Positions 16,646-25,801 of a stretch of DNA of 64,000 nucleotides are shown in pieces (the first letter of the stretch is position 1; each line of letters begins with the position of its first letter). Where the stretch lies: assembly GCF_023228785.1 (NCBI RefSeq), contig NZ_JALOAN010000001.1:1-64000 (forward strand). The letters are read 5' to 3'. Source of the stretch: Sulfurimonas sp. Lineage in GTDB: Bacteria > Campylobacterota > Campylobacteria > Campylobacterales > Sulfurimonadaceae. A program made the position numbers and the translations under genes. Under the pieces are notes generated by a model that was not told where the DNA came from, searched no databases, and was given only the letters and a program-made list of their open reading frames with translations.

Positions 16646-17518
16646 TTATTTAGATAAAACCTCTGCAATTGCTTTTCCAATATCAGCAGGAGAAACTACA
16701 ACTTTTACGCCAGCAGCTTCAAGTGCGTCCATTTTCTCTTTTGCAGTACCAGCACTTCCACTAACTATAGCACCTGCATGACCCATTGTTTTGCCTTTTG
16801 GAGCAGTTTGACCCGCTATAAAAGCAACAACTGGCTTAGTGATTTGTTCTTTAATTAGTTTAGCAGCTTGGATCTCAAGATCTCCACCAATTTCACCAAT
16901 CATAACAATCGCGTGAGTATCTGGATCTGCTTCAAACATTGGAAGTATTTGGTTATATGATAGACCAATTATTGGATCTCCACCAATACCAACTGCAGTA
17001 CTTATACCAAAACCTTCCTTACATACTTGGTTTGCACCCTCATAAGTCAATGTACCAGACTTTGAGATAAGTCCTACATTACCTTTTTTGAAAATCATAC
17101 CAGGCATAATTCCAATCTTACACTCTTCTGCTGTGATGATACCAGGACAGTTTGGCCCTATAGTTTTCATCCCGTGCTTAGTTGCATGAGCTTTAGCCAT
17201 TTGCATATCTTTAACTGGAGCACCTTCTGTAATAATTACAGCAAGTTCAATCCCAGCCTCAGCAGCTTCCATTACAGCATCTGCAACAAATGCAGGTGGA
17301 ACAAAGATCATAGAAACTGTAGCACCTGTTGCTTTTATAGCTTGTTTTACAGTGTTAAACACTGGTTTACCTAGATGCTCTTGTCCACCTTTAGTTGGTG
17401 TAACTCCACCAACTATTTTCGTACCATATGCTAAACACTGCTCAGCATGAAACGAACCCTCTTTTCCTGTAAAACCTTGAACGATTACTTTTGTATCTTT
17501 ATTTACTAAAATTGACAT
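16646..17518 (-). CDS. sucD: Succinyl-CoA synthetase, alpha subunit
   Basis: A 290-residue subunit that binds CoA and carries the phospho-histidine, here in GHAGAIVSGSAGTA near residue 246. The CoA-binding Rossmann part shows VQGFTGKEGSFHAEQ and GPNCPGII near residue 122. With SucC it interconverts succinate and succinyl-CoA, feeding OorABCD in the reductive direction. It lies 11 bases after sucC in the same operon. Confidence 0.97.
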   Translation of the reverse strand: MSILVNKDTKVIVQGFTGKEGSFHAEQCLAYGTKIVGGVTPTKGGQEHLGKPVFNTVKQAIKATGATVSMIFVPPAFVADAVMEAAEAGIELAVIITEGAPVKDMQMAKAHATKHGMKTIGPNCPGIITAEECKIGIMPGMIFKKGNVGLISKSGTLTYEGANQVCKEGFGISTAVGIGGDPIIGLSYNQILPMFEADPDTHAIVMIGEIGGDLEIQAAKLIKEQITKPVVAFIAGQTAPKGKTMGHAGAIVSGSAGTAKEKMDALEAAGVKVVVSPADIGKAIAEVLSK

Positions 17519-17529
17519 TAATTATTCTC

Positions 17530-18702
17530 CTATGCTTGTTTTGCTGCAGCTACTGCTTTTGCAGCACCATCACCTAAGTCGTTACCAACAATTAAGTTAT
17601 GAATATTTGCATTTTTAAGAATTTTTGCAGCCTCAGGAGCATTAGTTCCATCAAGACGCACAATTACAGGGACATTAACATCAGTGATTTTAGTTGCTTC
17701 TATAATACCATTAGCTATGCGATCACAACGAACGATCCCGCCAAAGATATTTACAAATATAGCTTTTACTTTTGGGTTTTTAAGAATAATCTCAAAACCT
17801 TTAGCAACGGTCTCAGCATTTGCACTACCACCAACATCAAGGAAGTTAGCAGGAGTTCCACCCATATAATTGATCGTATCCATAGTACCCATAGCAAGAC
17901 CAGCACCATTTACCATACAACCAATCTCACCATCAAGTGCTACATAAGAGAGACCATATTGAGCAGCTTCTCTCTCATCTGCATCTTCCTCAGTGATATC
18001 ACGCATTGCTGCGATCTCTGGTTGACGACCAAGAGCTGAATTATCAAATCCCATTTTTCCATCAAGTGCTATAAAATCACCCTTAGCAGTTTTAACAAGT
18101 GGATTGATTTCAATCATCTCAGCATCAGTTTCCATATAGAGTTTGAAAAGCTTATGTGCAAACTTAATTATATTTTTTTGTTCATCTATGTCTGTAAGAC
18201 CAAGACCAAATGCTAACTCACGACCATGAAAACTTTGAAAACCTATTGCTGGATCTACAGGAATTGTTACAATTTTCTCAGGTGTCTTCTCAGCAACATC
18301 TTCAATATTCATTCCACCCTCAGTAGATGCCATAATAAGAGGCATTTCAGATGCACGATCAAGAACAACAGAAAGATATAGCTCAGACTGAATATCTGCA
18401 CCATCTTCAATGTAGAGTTTTCTAACGAGTTTACCCTCAGGACCAGTTTGGTGAGTAACTAAAGTCATTCCAAGAATTTCTTTAGAGAAAGCTTCAACTT
18501 CTTCTAAAGACTTAGCAAGTTTTACCCCTCCACCTAAACCACGCCCACCAGCATGGATCTGAGCTTTAACAACCCATATAGGTCCACCTAGTTGCTCAGC
18601 AGCAGTAACTGCTTCTTTAACACTCTCTACCATAATACCTTTTGGTGCAGGTACTCCATACTTCTTGAAGATCTGTTTCGCTTGATATTCATGTATATTC
18701 AT
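17530..18702 (-). CDS. sucC: Succinyl-CoA synthetase, beta subunit (ADP-forming)
   Basis: A 390-residue ATP-grasp subunit. MNIHEYQAKQIFKKYGVPAP is the standard N-terminus; VVKAQIHAGGRGLGGGVK binds nucleotide, MIEINPLV coordinates metal, and MVNGAGLAMGTMD with FLDVGGSA contacts the alpha subunit. It precedes sucD and follows the fumarase genes by 25 bases, so succinate-side steps of the cycle are cotranscribed. Confidence 0.97.
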   Translation of the reverse strand: MNIHEYQAKQIFKKYGVPAPKGIMVESVKEAVTAAEQLGGPIWVVKAQIHAGGRGLGGGVKLAKSLEEVEAFSKEILGMTLVTHQTGPEGKLVRKLYIEDGADIQSELYLSVVLDRASEMPLIMASTEGGMNIEDVAEKTPEKIVTIPVDPAIGFQSFHGRELAFGLGLTDIDEQKNIIKFAHKLFKLYMETDAEMIEINPLVKTAKGDFIALDGKMGFDNSALGRQPEIAAMRDITEEDADEREAAQYGLSYVALDGEIGCMVNGAGLAMGTMDTINYMGGTPANFLDVGGSANAETVAKGFEIILKNPKVKAIFVNIFGGIVRCDRIANGIIEATKITDVNVPVIVRLDGTNAPEAAKILKNANIHNLIVGNDLGDGAAKAVAAAKQA

Positions 18703-18727
18703 TTATTCTCCTTATTTTAAAATAAAA

Positions 18728-19285
18728 CTATTTAACTTCGTATTGCGCTCGACCTATTTTATATAGATCCTCGCCGTAAGTGTCATTGATTACAGTTACA
18801 GGAAAGTCAACTACTTCTAGTTTTCTAACCGCTTCAGGTCCTAGCTCTTCATAAGCTATAACTTCTGCACTCTTTATCTGCTTACCTAAAAGTGCTCCAG
18901 CTCCGCCAGTAGCACCAAAGTAGATAGCCTTATGTTTTTGACAAGCATCAGTAACTGCTTCATTTCGTTTACCCTTGCCAATCATCCCTTTTAAACCCTC
19001 AGCTATAAGCCTTGGAGAGTAAGAGTCCATTCTGTAAGATGTTGTAGGTCCGGCACTTCCGATTGGATCTCCTGGTTTTGGAGGAGTTGGTCCAACAAAG
19101 TAAATGATCGAACCTTTAATGTCAAAAGGAAGCTCTTTACCCTCATCTAGTAGATCTACAAGTCTTTTGTGCGCAGCATCTCTTGCTGTATAGATTGTGC
19201 CACTTATATATACGATATCACCACTGTGCAGTTTTGAAACTGTTTCATCGTTTAGTGGAGTTGTTAAATGATATGTTTTACTCAT
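18728..19285 (-). CDS. Class I fumarate hydratase, beta subunit
   Basis: A 185-residue protein corresponding to the C-terminal domain of class I (iron-sulfur) fumarases. Diagnostic segments are GDIVYISGTIYTARDAAHKR, YFVGPTPPKPGDPIGSAGPTTSYRMD and IYFGATGGAGALL. With the alpha subunit it hydrates fumarate to malate. It sits 11 bases after the alpha gene and 25 before sucC. Two-subunit class I enzymes are typical of many anaerobes and autotrophs. Confidence 0.93.
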   Translation of the reverse strand: MSKTYHLTTPLNDETVSKLHSGDIVYISGTIYTARDAAHKRLVDLLDEGKELPFDIKGSIIYFVGPTPPKPGDPIGSAGPTTSYRMDSYSPRLIAEGLKGMIGKGKRNEAVTDACQKHKAIYFGATGGAGALLGKQIKSAEVIAYEELGPEAVRKLEVVDFPVTVINDTYGEDLYKIGRAQYEVK

Positions 19286-19296
19286 TTTTATAACCT

Positions 19297-20148
19297 TTAT
19301 ATAGTGATATGCGTATGTCGTGAACTATGACACTGAACATTTACAGAAACAGGAAGTGATGCGATATGACAAGAGTTTGCCTCTATGTGTACAGCTAAAA
19401 CCGTCTCAGTTCCACCCATTCCCATAGTTCCAATACCTAGTTTATTTAGCTCTTTTTTGATCTCGTCTTCAAGTTCAGCCATCTCTGGATCTTCATTTAC
19501 CGAACCAATGTCACGAAAAAGAGCGTGTTTTGAACTAATAACAGCTTTTTCAAATGTTCCGCCTATTCCCACTCCAACAGTTAGTGGAGGACAAGGATTT
19601 GGACCTGCATCAGAGATGCACTCTCTTACATAGTCTATGACTCCTTGCTTTCCAGCAGCTGGAGGAAAAACTCTAGCACGAGATACATTTTCACTTCCAC
19701 CACCTTTTGCAGCGTACTCTATCTCTATCTTATCACCTTCTACAATATCAAGATGAATTATTGCAGGCAAGTTGTAACCAATAGTGTCTTTATTATTTGC
19801 ACGAGTGAATGGATGACAAGTTGATGCTCTTAAGTAGCCATCTATATAGCCATTCTCCGTACCTTCATTGATAGCGTCCTTTAAAAGACCTCCAACAACT
19901 CTTACATCAGCACCAAGTTTTACAAAGAAAACTGCAAGACCAGTATCTTGACATAGTGGACGAGCTTCACTACTTGCAATATCTGCATTGTCTAACAATT
20001 GTTTTAAAACTTCTTTACTTACAGGACTTTTTTCATTTTCATAGGCTTTTTTCATGGCTTGTAGGGCATCTTGAGGCAGGTTAGAAGCAGAATATATTAT
20101 GATATCTCTGACATTTTTTACTATTTCTTTATATGCAATTTCGCGCAT
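19297..20148 (-). CDS. Class I fumarate hydratase, alpha subunit
   Basis: A 283-residue protein matching the N-terminal catalytic domain of class I fumarases. Three cysteines expected to hold the oxygen-sensitive 4Fe-4S cluster are seen in RPLCQDTG, PNPCPPLTVG and NSCHIASLPVS. It forms the active enzyme with the downstream beta subunit. A second, iron-free class II fumarase (fumC) is encoded at 36.3 kb, so the cell can hydrate fumarate with or without oxygen stress. Confidence 0.94.
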   Translation of the reverse strand: MREIAYKEIVKNVRDIIIYSASNLPQDALQAMKKAYENEKSPVSKEVLKQLLDNADIASSEARPLCQDTGLAVFFVKLGADVRVVGGLLKDAINEGTENGYIDGYLRASTCHPFTRANNKDTIGYNLPAIIHLDIVEGDKIEIEYAAKGGGSENVSRARVFPPAAGKQGVIDYVRECISDAGPNPCPPLTVGVGIGGTFEKAVISSKHALFRDIGSVNEDPEMAELEDEIKKELNKLGIGTMGMGGTETVLAVHIEANSCHIASLPVSVNVQCHSSRHTHITI

Positions 20149-20305
20149 TTATTGATTCCCTCATTTTCTTTAATTAGACTAAAATATATATGAAGCATAG
20201 TTTAGCACTCTTTTTATAATAGAGGTAATTATCAATATAATTTTTAAAACATATAGAAAAATGTGTAGAATATACACACTTTAAACTCTTAATTGGAGTC
20301 AAAAG

Positions 20306-20320
20306 GTGTAGTTTCTACAC
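20306..20320 (-). terminator. Small hairpin over the mdh stop codon
   Basis: GTGTAG-TTT-CTACAC (20306-20320) overlaps the stop codon of the malate dehydrogenase gene and, on the minus strand, is followed by CTTTT. It may weakly terminate or protect the message. A related GTGTA..TACAC symmetry lies at about 20263-20277. Confidence 0.4.
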
Positions 20321-21259
20321 AAAAAAATTGTTTTTTTCTAAAATCTCTATACCTTCTTTTATAGAGTCAACTGAAATTTTAAACTTTTCCTTTGTCTCTT
20401 CATCTAGATCTAGTTCGATGATTTTTTCAACTCCCCTGCCACCTAAAATCACAGGAACACCAACACAAACATCACTATACCCATACTCTCCATCAAGAAG
20501 AACTGAAGAAGGAATAACTATTTTAGAATCATCAAGCATCGCTTCAACCATAACCGCAACTGCACGGCCAGGTGCATAATAAGCAGAAGTTCCAAGATGC
20601 TTAACTATTTGCGCACCACCCTCTTTTGTTCTAGCTATGATCTCTTCCATGTCCCTTTTTGTAACAATTTGTTCTAGTGGAACACCACCAACAGAAGAGA
20701 TCTCAGGCATTGGTATCATATTTTGACCATGATCACCGATAAGCATTCCTTTAACTTGTCCAGATCCGAAACCTACTTTTTTATGTATTTCATAAGCCAT
20801 TCTAGCACCATCTAGTGCTCCTGCCATGCCTATAATTCTACTTCTATCCCAATTGGTCATCTTGTGAATAACATAGGTCATAATATCTAAAGGATTTGAG
20901 ACACAAAGAATTATGGCATTTGGAGAGTACTTCATAACATTAGAAACTACCTCTTTCATGATCTTTGCATTAATTAAAAGTAAGTCTGCTCTAGTCATAT
21001 CACCTTTTCGTGGTACTCCTGCAGTAATAACTATGATGTCACAATCTTTCATTTGGCTTGGATCTAGTGCTGCTGTTACTATAGTTCCTCTTGGGGAGTA
21101 GCTTGTAGATTGTCCAATATCTATAGCTTTTCCAATTGTTATATCACTTTGAATATCATAAAGTATAACTTCATGGCATCTTCCAGTCATAGTTAAGCTA
21201 TAAGCCGCTGTAGCTCCAACTGAGCCAGCTCCGACTATACCTACTTTTCTACCTACCAT
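20315..21259 (-). CDS. mdh: Malate dehydrogenase, NAD-type paralog
   Basis: A 314-residue LDH-like malate dehydrogenase interconverting malate and oxaloacetate. The Rossmann motif is GAGSVGATAA at the N-terminus and the second strand ends in LYDIQ, with Asp35 placed to bind the NAD ribose. The substrate loop has GVPRKGDMTRADLL, with Arg where malate enzymes have it, and the catalytic His lies in IGDHGQNM. It follows a second mdh paralog (184 bases away); the two differ exactly at the cofactor-specifying residues. Confidence 0.92.
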   Translation of the reverse strand: MVGRKVGIVGAGSVGATAAYSLTMTGRCHEVILYDIQSDITIGKAIDIGQSTSYSPRGTIVTAALDPSQMKDCDIIVITAGVPRKGDMTRADLLLINAKIMKEVVSNVMKYSPNAIILCVSNPLDIMTYVIHKMTNWDRSRIIGMAGALDGARMAYEIHKKVGFGSGQVKGMLIGDHGQNMIPMPEISSVGGVPLEQIVTKRDMEEIIARTKEGGAQIVKHLGTSAYYAPGRAVAVMVEAMLDDSKIVIPSSVLLDGEYGYSDVCVGVPVILGGRGVEKIIELDLDEETKEKFKISVDSIKEGIEILEKNNFFV

Positions 21260-21418
21260 TATCTTTTCCTTTTATTTTCAGTCTATCTTTTTGTTTAATA
21301 ATTTTGTTTTGATTTTATATTGTTTATACTATCACGATTTAGCTTTGAAAAAAATCCATTAAATGTATTTTTATAACTTATAATAAAACAAATGAGAGGG
21401 GAGATTTTGTAAGAGAAA

Positions 21419-21438
21419 AGAGTCACAAAAATGACTCT
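21419..21438 (-). terminator. Terminator downstream of second malate dehydrogenase gene
   Basis: AGAGTCA (21419-21425) and TGACTCT (21432-21438) form a 7-base stem; on the minus strand it is followed by TTTTC. It lies 4 bases beyond the stop of the 21443-22393 gene and separates the two mdh transcripts. Confidence 0.65.
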
Positions 21439-21442
21439 AATA

Positions 21443-22393
21443 TTATTTAGTATAAAACTTGTTAGTATAAAGAGCATCTATAAGCTCCTTAACACTTCCT
21501 ACAGACTTTGCGAACTTTCTATCTTGATCATCATTAAGGTTAGCCTCTATAACCTTTTCAACTCCTCTAGCTCCAATCATAACAGGAACTCCACTTACAA
21601 CATCACTATAGCCGTACTCGCCTTTTAGCATTACTGCGCATGGATATATCTGCTTTGTATCAGTTAAAACTGCCTCAACCATAAGAGCAGTTGATTTTGC
21701 TGGTGCATAGTAAGCACTTCCATCTTGAAGAAGCTCAACTATTTCAGCTCCACCTTTTTTAGTTTTTTCAACGATCTCATTTATCTCATCCCAAGTTAAT
21801 AGATCTGTAAGGGGGATTCCTGCTACAGTTGAAAATCTAGGAAGTGGAACCATATCATCACCATGACCACCCATAACAGCACATCTGATCTGCCCTGCTC
21901 CATATCCTAGTTTTGCATAGACAAAGTGAGCCATTCTAGCACTATCTAAAATTCCAGCCATTCCTATAACTCTACTTCTATCCCAACCCGTCTCTTTTAG
22001 TGCCACATAAACCATTGCATCTAGAGGGTTTGAGACAGGAATAATAACCGCATTTGGAGATGAAACTTTAATAACATTTACAATATCTTTCATAACTTGA
22101 GCATTTTTTAGTAGCAAGTCATCTCTGCTCATACCAGGAAGTCTTGGACTACCTGCTGTAATTACAACAACATCACAATCTTTTACATCTTCTAATGTTT
22201 CAGCTACAGAAATGACTGTGTGTTTTCTAGCAGCTTGAGCAGCTTGAGAGAGATCTAATGCTTTTCCTCTTGCCTTGTTTACATCATTTGCTCTTATAAT
22301 AACTTCATGACAAGAACCAGTCATTGCCAAAGAATAAGCTACGGATGAGCCGACATTTCCAACACCTACAATGGCTACTCTTTTACCTCTCAT
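21443..22393 (-). CDS. Malate dehydrogenase paralog, possibly NADP-dependent
   Basis: A 316-residue member of the same LDH/MDH family as its neighbour. It has GVGNVGSSVAY, the malate-type loop GSPRLPGMSRDDLL and the catalytic His in MGGHGDDMVP. At the end of the second Rossmann strand it reads IIRANDVNK: Ala35 replaces the Asp that normally excludes NADP and Arg34 stands before it. That pattern usually favours NADP(H). I infer, without proof, a biosynthetic NADP role or a different substrate for this copy. The two genes are tandem but separated by a terminator, so they are probably regulated apart. Confidence 0.85.
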   Translation of the reverse strand: MRGKRVAIVGVGNVGSSVAYSLAMTGSCHEVIIRANDVNKARGKALDLSQAAQAARKHTVISVAETLEDVKDCDVVVITAGSPRLPGMSRDDLLLKNAQVMKDIVNVIKVSSPNAVIIPVSNPLDAMVYVALKETGWDRSRVIGMAGILDSARMAHFVYAKLGYGAGQIRCAVMGGHGDDMVPLPRFSTVAGIPLTDLLTWDEINEIVEKTKKGGAEIVELLQDGSAYYAPAKSTALMVEAVLTDTKQIYPCAVMLKGEYGYSDVVSGVPVMIGARGVEKVIEANLNDDQDRKFAKSVGSVKELIDALYTNKFYTK

Positions 22394-22464
22394 AATACTC
22401 CTTTTGGTATATAAATAGTGAAAAATTAAAGATTAGATACTTTAATCTTTAAATCTTCGCTATA

Positions 22465-22496
22465 GCATCAAACAAGCTTTTTTGCTCATTTGATGC
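22465..22496 (-). terminator. Inverted repeat downstream of icd
   Basis: GCATCAAA (22465-22472) and TTTGATGC (22489-22496) enclose an inner AGC..GCT pairing, giving a stable hairpin 27 bases past the icd stop. No clear T-run follows, so transcript-end stabilisation is as likely as termination. A second, weaker AAAGATT..AATCTTT pairing is at about 22430-22450. Confidence 0.5.
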
Positions 22497-22522
22497 GTAG
22501 TGGTTTTACTCTTTTTTTTGTA

Positions 22523-24715
22523 TTATATCGAATTAATAATACTATTTAGAGTCTTTGATGGTCTCATCGCAGCTTCAGCTTTTGCATCATCAGGATGATA
22601 ATATCCACCAATATCTTGAGCTTTGCCCTCAACTGAGAGTAACTCTTCTATAATTTTAGCTTCATTTTCTTTTAATGCCTTTGCTATTGGAGCAAATTTA
22701 GCAGCTAATTCTGTGTCATCCTTTTGAGAGGCAAGTGCATCTGCCCAATATTGTGCCACAAAAAAATGAGAAGCTTTATTATCTGGCTCTCCACACTTTC
22801 TAGATGGAGATTTGTCATTATCAAGATAAGCGTTGTTAGCAACATCAAGTGCTGCAGTAACAACTGCTAGTTTATTAGAGTCATTTTTTTGAGCAATAAA
22901 TCTTAAAGACTCAGCGAGAGCTAAAAACTCACCTAAAGAGTCCCATCTTAAGTGTCCCTCAGCCAAGAATTGGTCAACATGCTTAGGAGCAGATCCACCA
23001 GCACCAGTCTCAAAAAGTCCACCACCAGCAATTAATGGAACAATTGAGAGCATCTTAGCAGATGTTCCTAATTCTAAGATTGGATACATATCAGTTAAGT
23101 AGTCACGCAAAACGTTACCAGTTACAGATATAGTATCTAATCCTTTACGAACTCTTTCATTTGTGTATTTTGTAGCAGATTTTACATCCATTATAGGAAG
23201 TTCTAGCCCAGTTGTATCATGATCTTTTAAGTACTCATTTACTTTTTTGATCATGTTTGCGTCATGAGCTCGGTTTTCATCTAACCAAAAGACTGCTGGT
23301 GAGCCAGTTAATCTTGCTCTCTCAACTGCTAAACGAACCCAGTCTTTTATTGGAATATCTTTAGCACGAGACATTCTGTAGATATCTCCAGCTTCACACT
23401 CATGGCTCATTAAAACAGCACCAGTTGCGTCTTTAACTTCAACCGTTCCAGATTCAGTAAGCTCTACTGTAGTTGGATGAGAACCATACTCTTCTGCTTT
23501 TTGTGCCATAAGTCCAACATTTGCAACATTACCCATAGTTGATACATCATATTGACCATTTGCAACACAGTCATCAACCATAGCCTTAAAAAATACAGCA
23601 TAAGAAGCATCAGGAATAACTGATACACACTCTTGCGTTTTACCATCTTTGTTCCACATCTTACCACCATCACGAATCACAACAGGCATTGAAGCATCTA
23701 TGATTATGTCATTTGATGCATGTAGGTTTGTGATGCCTTTATCAGAGTCAACCATAGCTAGAGCTGGCTGAGTGCTATAAGTTGCTTCTATTGCAGCTAT
23801 AATCTCATCTTTTTTAGGTGAGTTTTCTAACTTTTTATATAGGTCTCCTAGACCCATGTTTGCATTGTAACCAATAGCTAAGAGATCTGAGCCATATTTT
23901 GCAAAAACATCTTTAAAGAAAACTTTTACAGCGTGACCAAACATAATAGGATCACTAACTTTCATCATAGTAGCTTTTAAGTGAAGCGACCATAAAGTAC
24001 CATTTATTTTTGAGTCATCTAAAGTTTTTTTATAAAAACTTCCAAGAGCTTTTGCTGACATAAAGGTAGCATCGAGTATCTCTTTGTCTTGTGCTTGGAT
24101 CTCTCTTAAAACCTTTCCGTTTTGCTCTATCGTTACCTTAGAACTTCCTGACATGATAATAGACTGCTCATTTGAGTAGAAGTCTCCACCATCCATATGT
24201 GCCACACTTGCTTTTGAGTTTTGCTCAAATGGGCGAAGTTTATGAGGGTTTTTCTTTGCAAAGTTTTTAACAGCAACTGCTGCTCTTCTATCTGAATTAC
24301 CTTCACGAAGAACAGGATTAACTGCTGAACCTAAACAAGTTGCAAAAAGTGCTTGAAGTTCTTTTTCTTCATCTGTTTTAGGATCTTCTGGATAATTAGG
24401 TATATCATAACCTTTAGATTGAAGTTCTGCAATACACTCCATTAGTTGAGGAACAGAAGCTGAAATGTTTGGAAGTTTAATGATATTAGCATCTGAGAGT
24501 TGAACAACATTCCCAAGCTCTGCTAAATCATCAGAAATTCTTTGATCTGCGTTTAATCTCTCTGGAAATTTAGAGATAACTCTACCTGCAAGTGAAATAT
24601 CACTAGTAACTACATCTACACCTGCAGATTTTGTGAAAGCACTTACGATTGGTAAAAGAGAGTAAGTTGCTAAAGCTGGAGCTTCATCAATTTTTGACCA
24701 AATAATTTTTGACAT
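22523..24715 (-). CDS. icd: Isocitrate dehydrogenase, monomeric NADP type
   Basis: A 730-residue monomeric isocitrate dehydrogenase, the large form unrelated in length to the dimeric 400-residue enzyme. The N-terminus IIWSKIDEAPALATYSLLPIV is characteristic, as are YPEDPKTDEEKE, GSDLLAIGYNANMGLGDL and the C-terminal GGYYHPDDAKAEAAMRPS. It interconverts isocitrate and 2-oxoglutarate plus CO2 with NADPH and is the carboxylating partner of OorDABC in the reductive TCA cycle. It stands alone with hairpins downstream. Confidence 0.97.
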   Translation of the reverse strand: MSKIIWSKIDEAPALATYSLLPIVSAFTKSAGVDVVTSDISLAGRVISKFPERLNADQRISDDLAELGNVVQLSDANIIKLPNISASVPQLMECIAELQSKGYDIPNYPEDPKTDEEKELQALFATCLGSAVNPVLREGNSDRRAAVAVKNFAKKNPHKLRPFEQNSKASVAHMDGGDFYSNEQSIIMSGSSKVTIEQNGKVLREIQAQDKEILDATFMSAKALGSFYKKTLDDSKINGTLWSLHLKATMMKVSDPIMFGHAVKVFFKDVFAKYGSDLLAIGYNANMGLGDLYKKLENSPKKDEIIAAIEATYSTQPALAMVDSDKGITNLHASNDIIIDASMPVVIRDGGKMWNKDGKTQECVSVIPDASYAVFFKAMVDDCVANGQYDVSTMGNVANVGLMAQKAEEYGSHPTTVELTESGTVEVKDATGAVLMSHECEAGDIYRMSRAKDIPIKDWVRLAVERARLTGSPAVFWLDENRAHDANMIKKVNEYLKDHDTTGLELPIMDVKSATKYTNERVRKGLDTISVTGNVLRDYLTDMYPILELGTSAKMLSIVPLIAGGGLFETGAGGSAPKHVDQFLAEGHLRWDSLGEFLALAESLRFIAQKNDSNKLAVVTAALDVANNAYLDNDKSPSRKCGEPDNKASHFFVAQYWADALASQKDDTELAAKFAPIAKALKENEAKIIEELLSVEGKAQDIGGYYHPDDAKAEAAMRPSKTLNSIINSI

Positions 24716-24856
24716 TTTTTGTCCTTGGTTTAATATTTTTTGTTTATGTAATAATCACAAAAGTGACCCCACAAAAACTTACAGGACAATCATAACACTA
24801 AGATAAATAATTTGCTCAAAGCAAGTATAAAGATTTTACTATATTTCTATTTTGTT

Positions 24857-25801
24857 TCATTTGGTAACACGCTTTATATTGCTTAAATGTGTAGAATAGT
24901 TACGTGAGAAATCATGAGTACCACTCTTGTTTTTCATAAAGTAGAGGTAAGAAGTTTTAGCAGGAAAGACAGCAGATCTTATAGCATCAAAGCTAACATT
25001 ACATACGGGAATACTCGGTATTCCGCTGTTTTTGTAGGTATTGTAAATACTATCATCTTCTCTTATTCTTTGTGGAGTTATCTTAATATGTGAGTATTTG
25101 CCATAATTTAGAGTTCCATCCATTTGCAACTTCATTCCCTTTTTTATACGATTGTAAATAACTGAACTTACAAGTGGCATCTCTTTGATATTTGCTGATT
25201 CTTTCTCAATCACAGATGCAAGTGCTACAAATTGAAACCATTTTTTCTCATTATAGGTTCCAAAAAGTTTTACTGAGAGGTTTTTCATCTGCTTATCTGA
25301 TTCATATAAGAGAATTCTTATCAGCTCTTTTTCAGTTATGCCAAGTGGCAGTCTATAAGTATTTGGGACAAAAGCACCCTCTTCTATTTTGCTTTGTCTT
25401 AAAAACTCGCTCTCTAATTTGGATCTATTCAATTTTAACTTATCTGATAAGTCATTTAAAAAGACATATGTCGTCTCACCTGGAATTAGTGTTACATTTT
25501 GAAGTGCTGCTTTTGCTGTTGTTAGTTTATATAAAAAATCGCCTCTTGTATTGTATGTGTTTTTCATATCTATCCAGCCACTTTGAGGAGAGCCAATAAG
25601 TCTAAGTAAAAGTGAATCTAGTTTGGATACATTGTAGTTATTATCACGCAGTTGTGTTATAATCTGATTTATAGAACCCTGTGGTATAAAGACCACTTTA
25701 GGGCTACGCACAGGTTGATTTAGGTAATACATGAACGATAAAATAATAATTAATACTATCTCAAAAATCCACTTTATACTCATTAGTACTTTGTCATTCA
25801 T
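24857..25801 (-). CDS. mltG: Endolytic murein transglycosylase MltG
   Basis: A single N-terminal membrane segment (WIFEIVLIIILSFMYYL) is followed by a periplasmic YceG/MltG domain with LIPGETTYVFLND, the catalytic Glu in SVIEKESAN and MQMDGTLNYGK-type and YNTYKNSGIPSIPVCN motifs. It cleaves nascent glycan strands and limits their length. The open frame continues to 25906, but family N-termini are short, so I choose ATG 25801 (MNDKVLM); ATG 25783 is also possible. Either way the 5' end overlaps the start of the divergent AsmA-like gene (25731), a most unusual arrangement. No strong ribosome site is visible. Confidence 0.88.
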   Translation of the reverse strand: MNDKVLMSIKWIFEIVLIIILSFMYYLNQPVRSPKVVFIPQGSINQIITQLRDNNYNVSKLDSLLLRLIGSPQSGWIDMKNTYNTRGDFLYKLTTAKAALQNVTLIPGETTYVFLNDLSDKLKLNRSKLESEFLRQSKIEEGAFVPNTYRLPLGITEKELIRILLYESDKQMKNLSVKLFGTYNEKKWFQFVALASVIEKESANIKEMPLVSSVIYNRIKKGMKLQMDGTLNYGKYSHIKITPQRIREDDSIYNTYKNSGIPSIPVCNVSFDAIRSAVFPAKTSYLYFMKNKSGTHDFSRNYSTHLSNIKRVTK

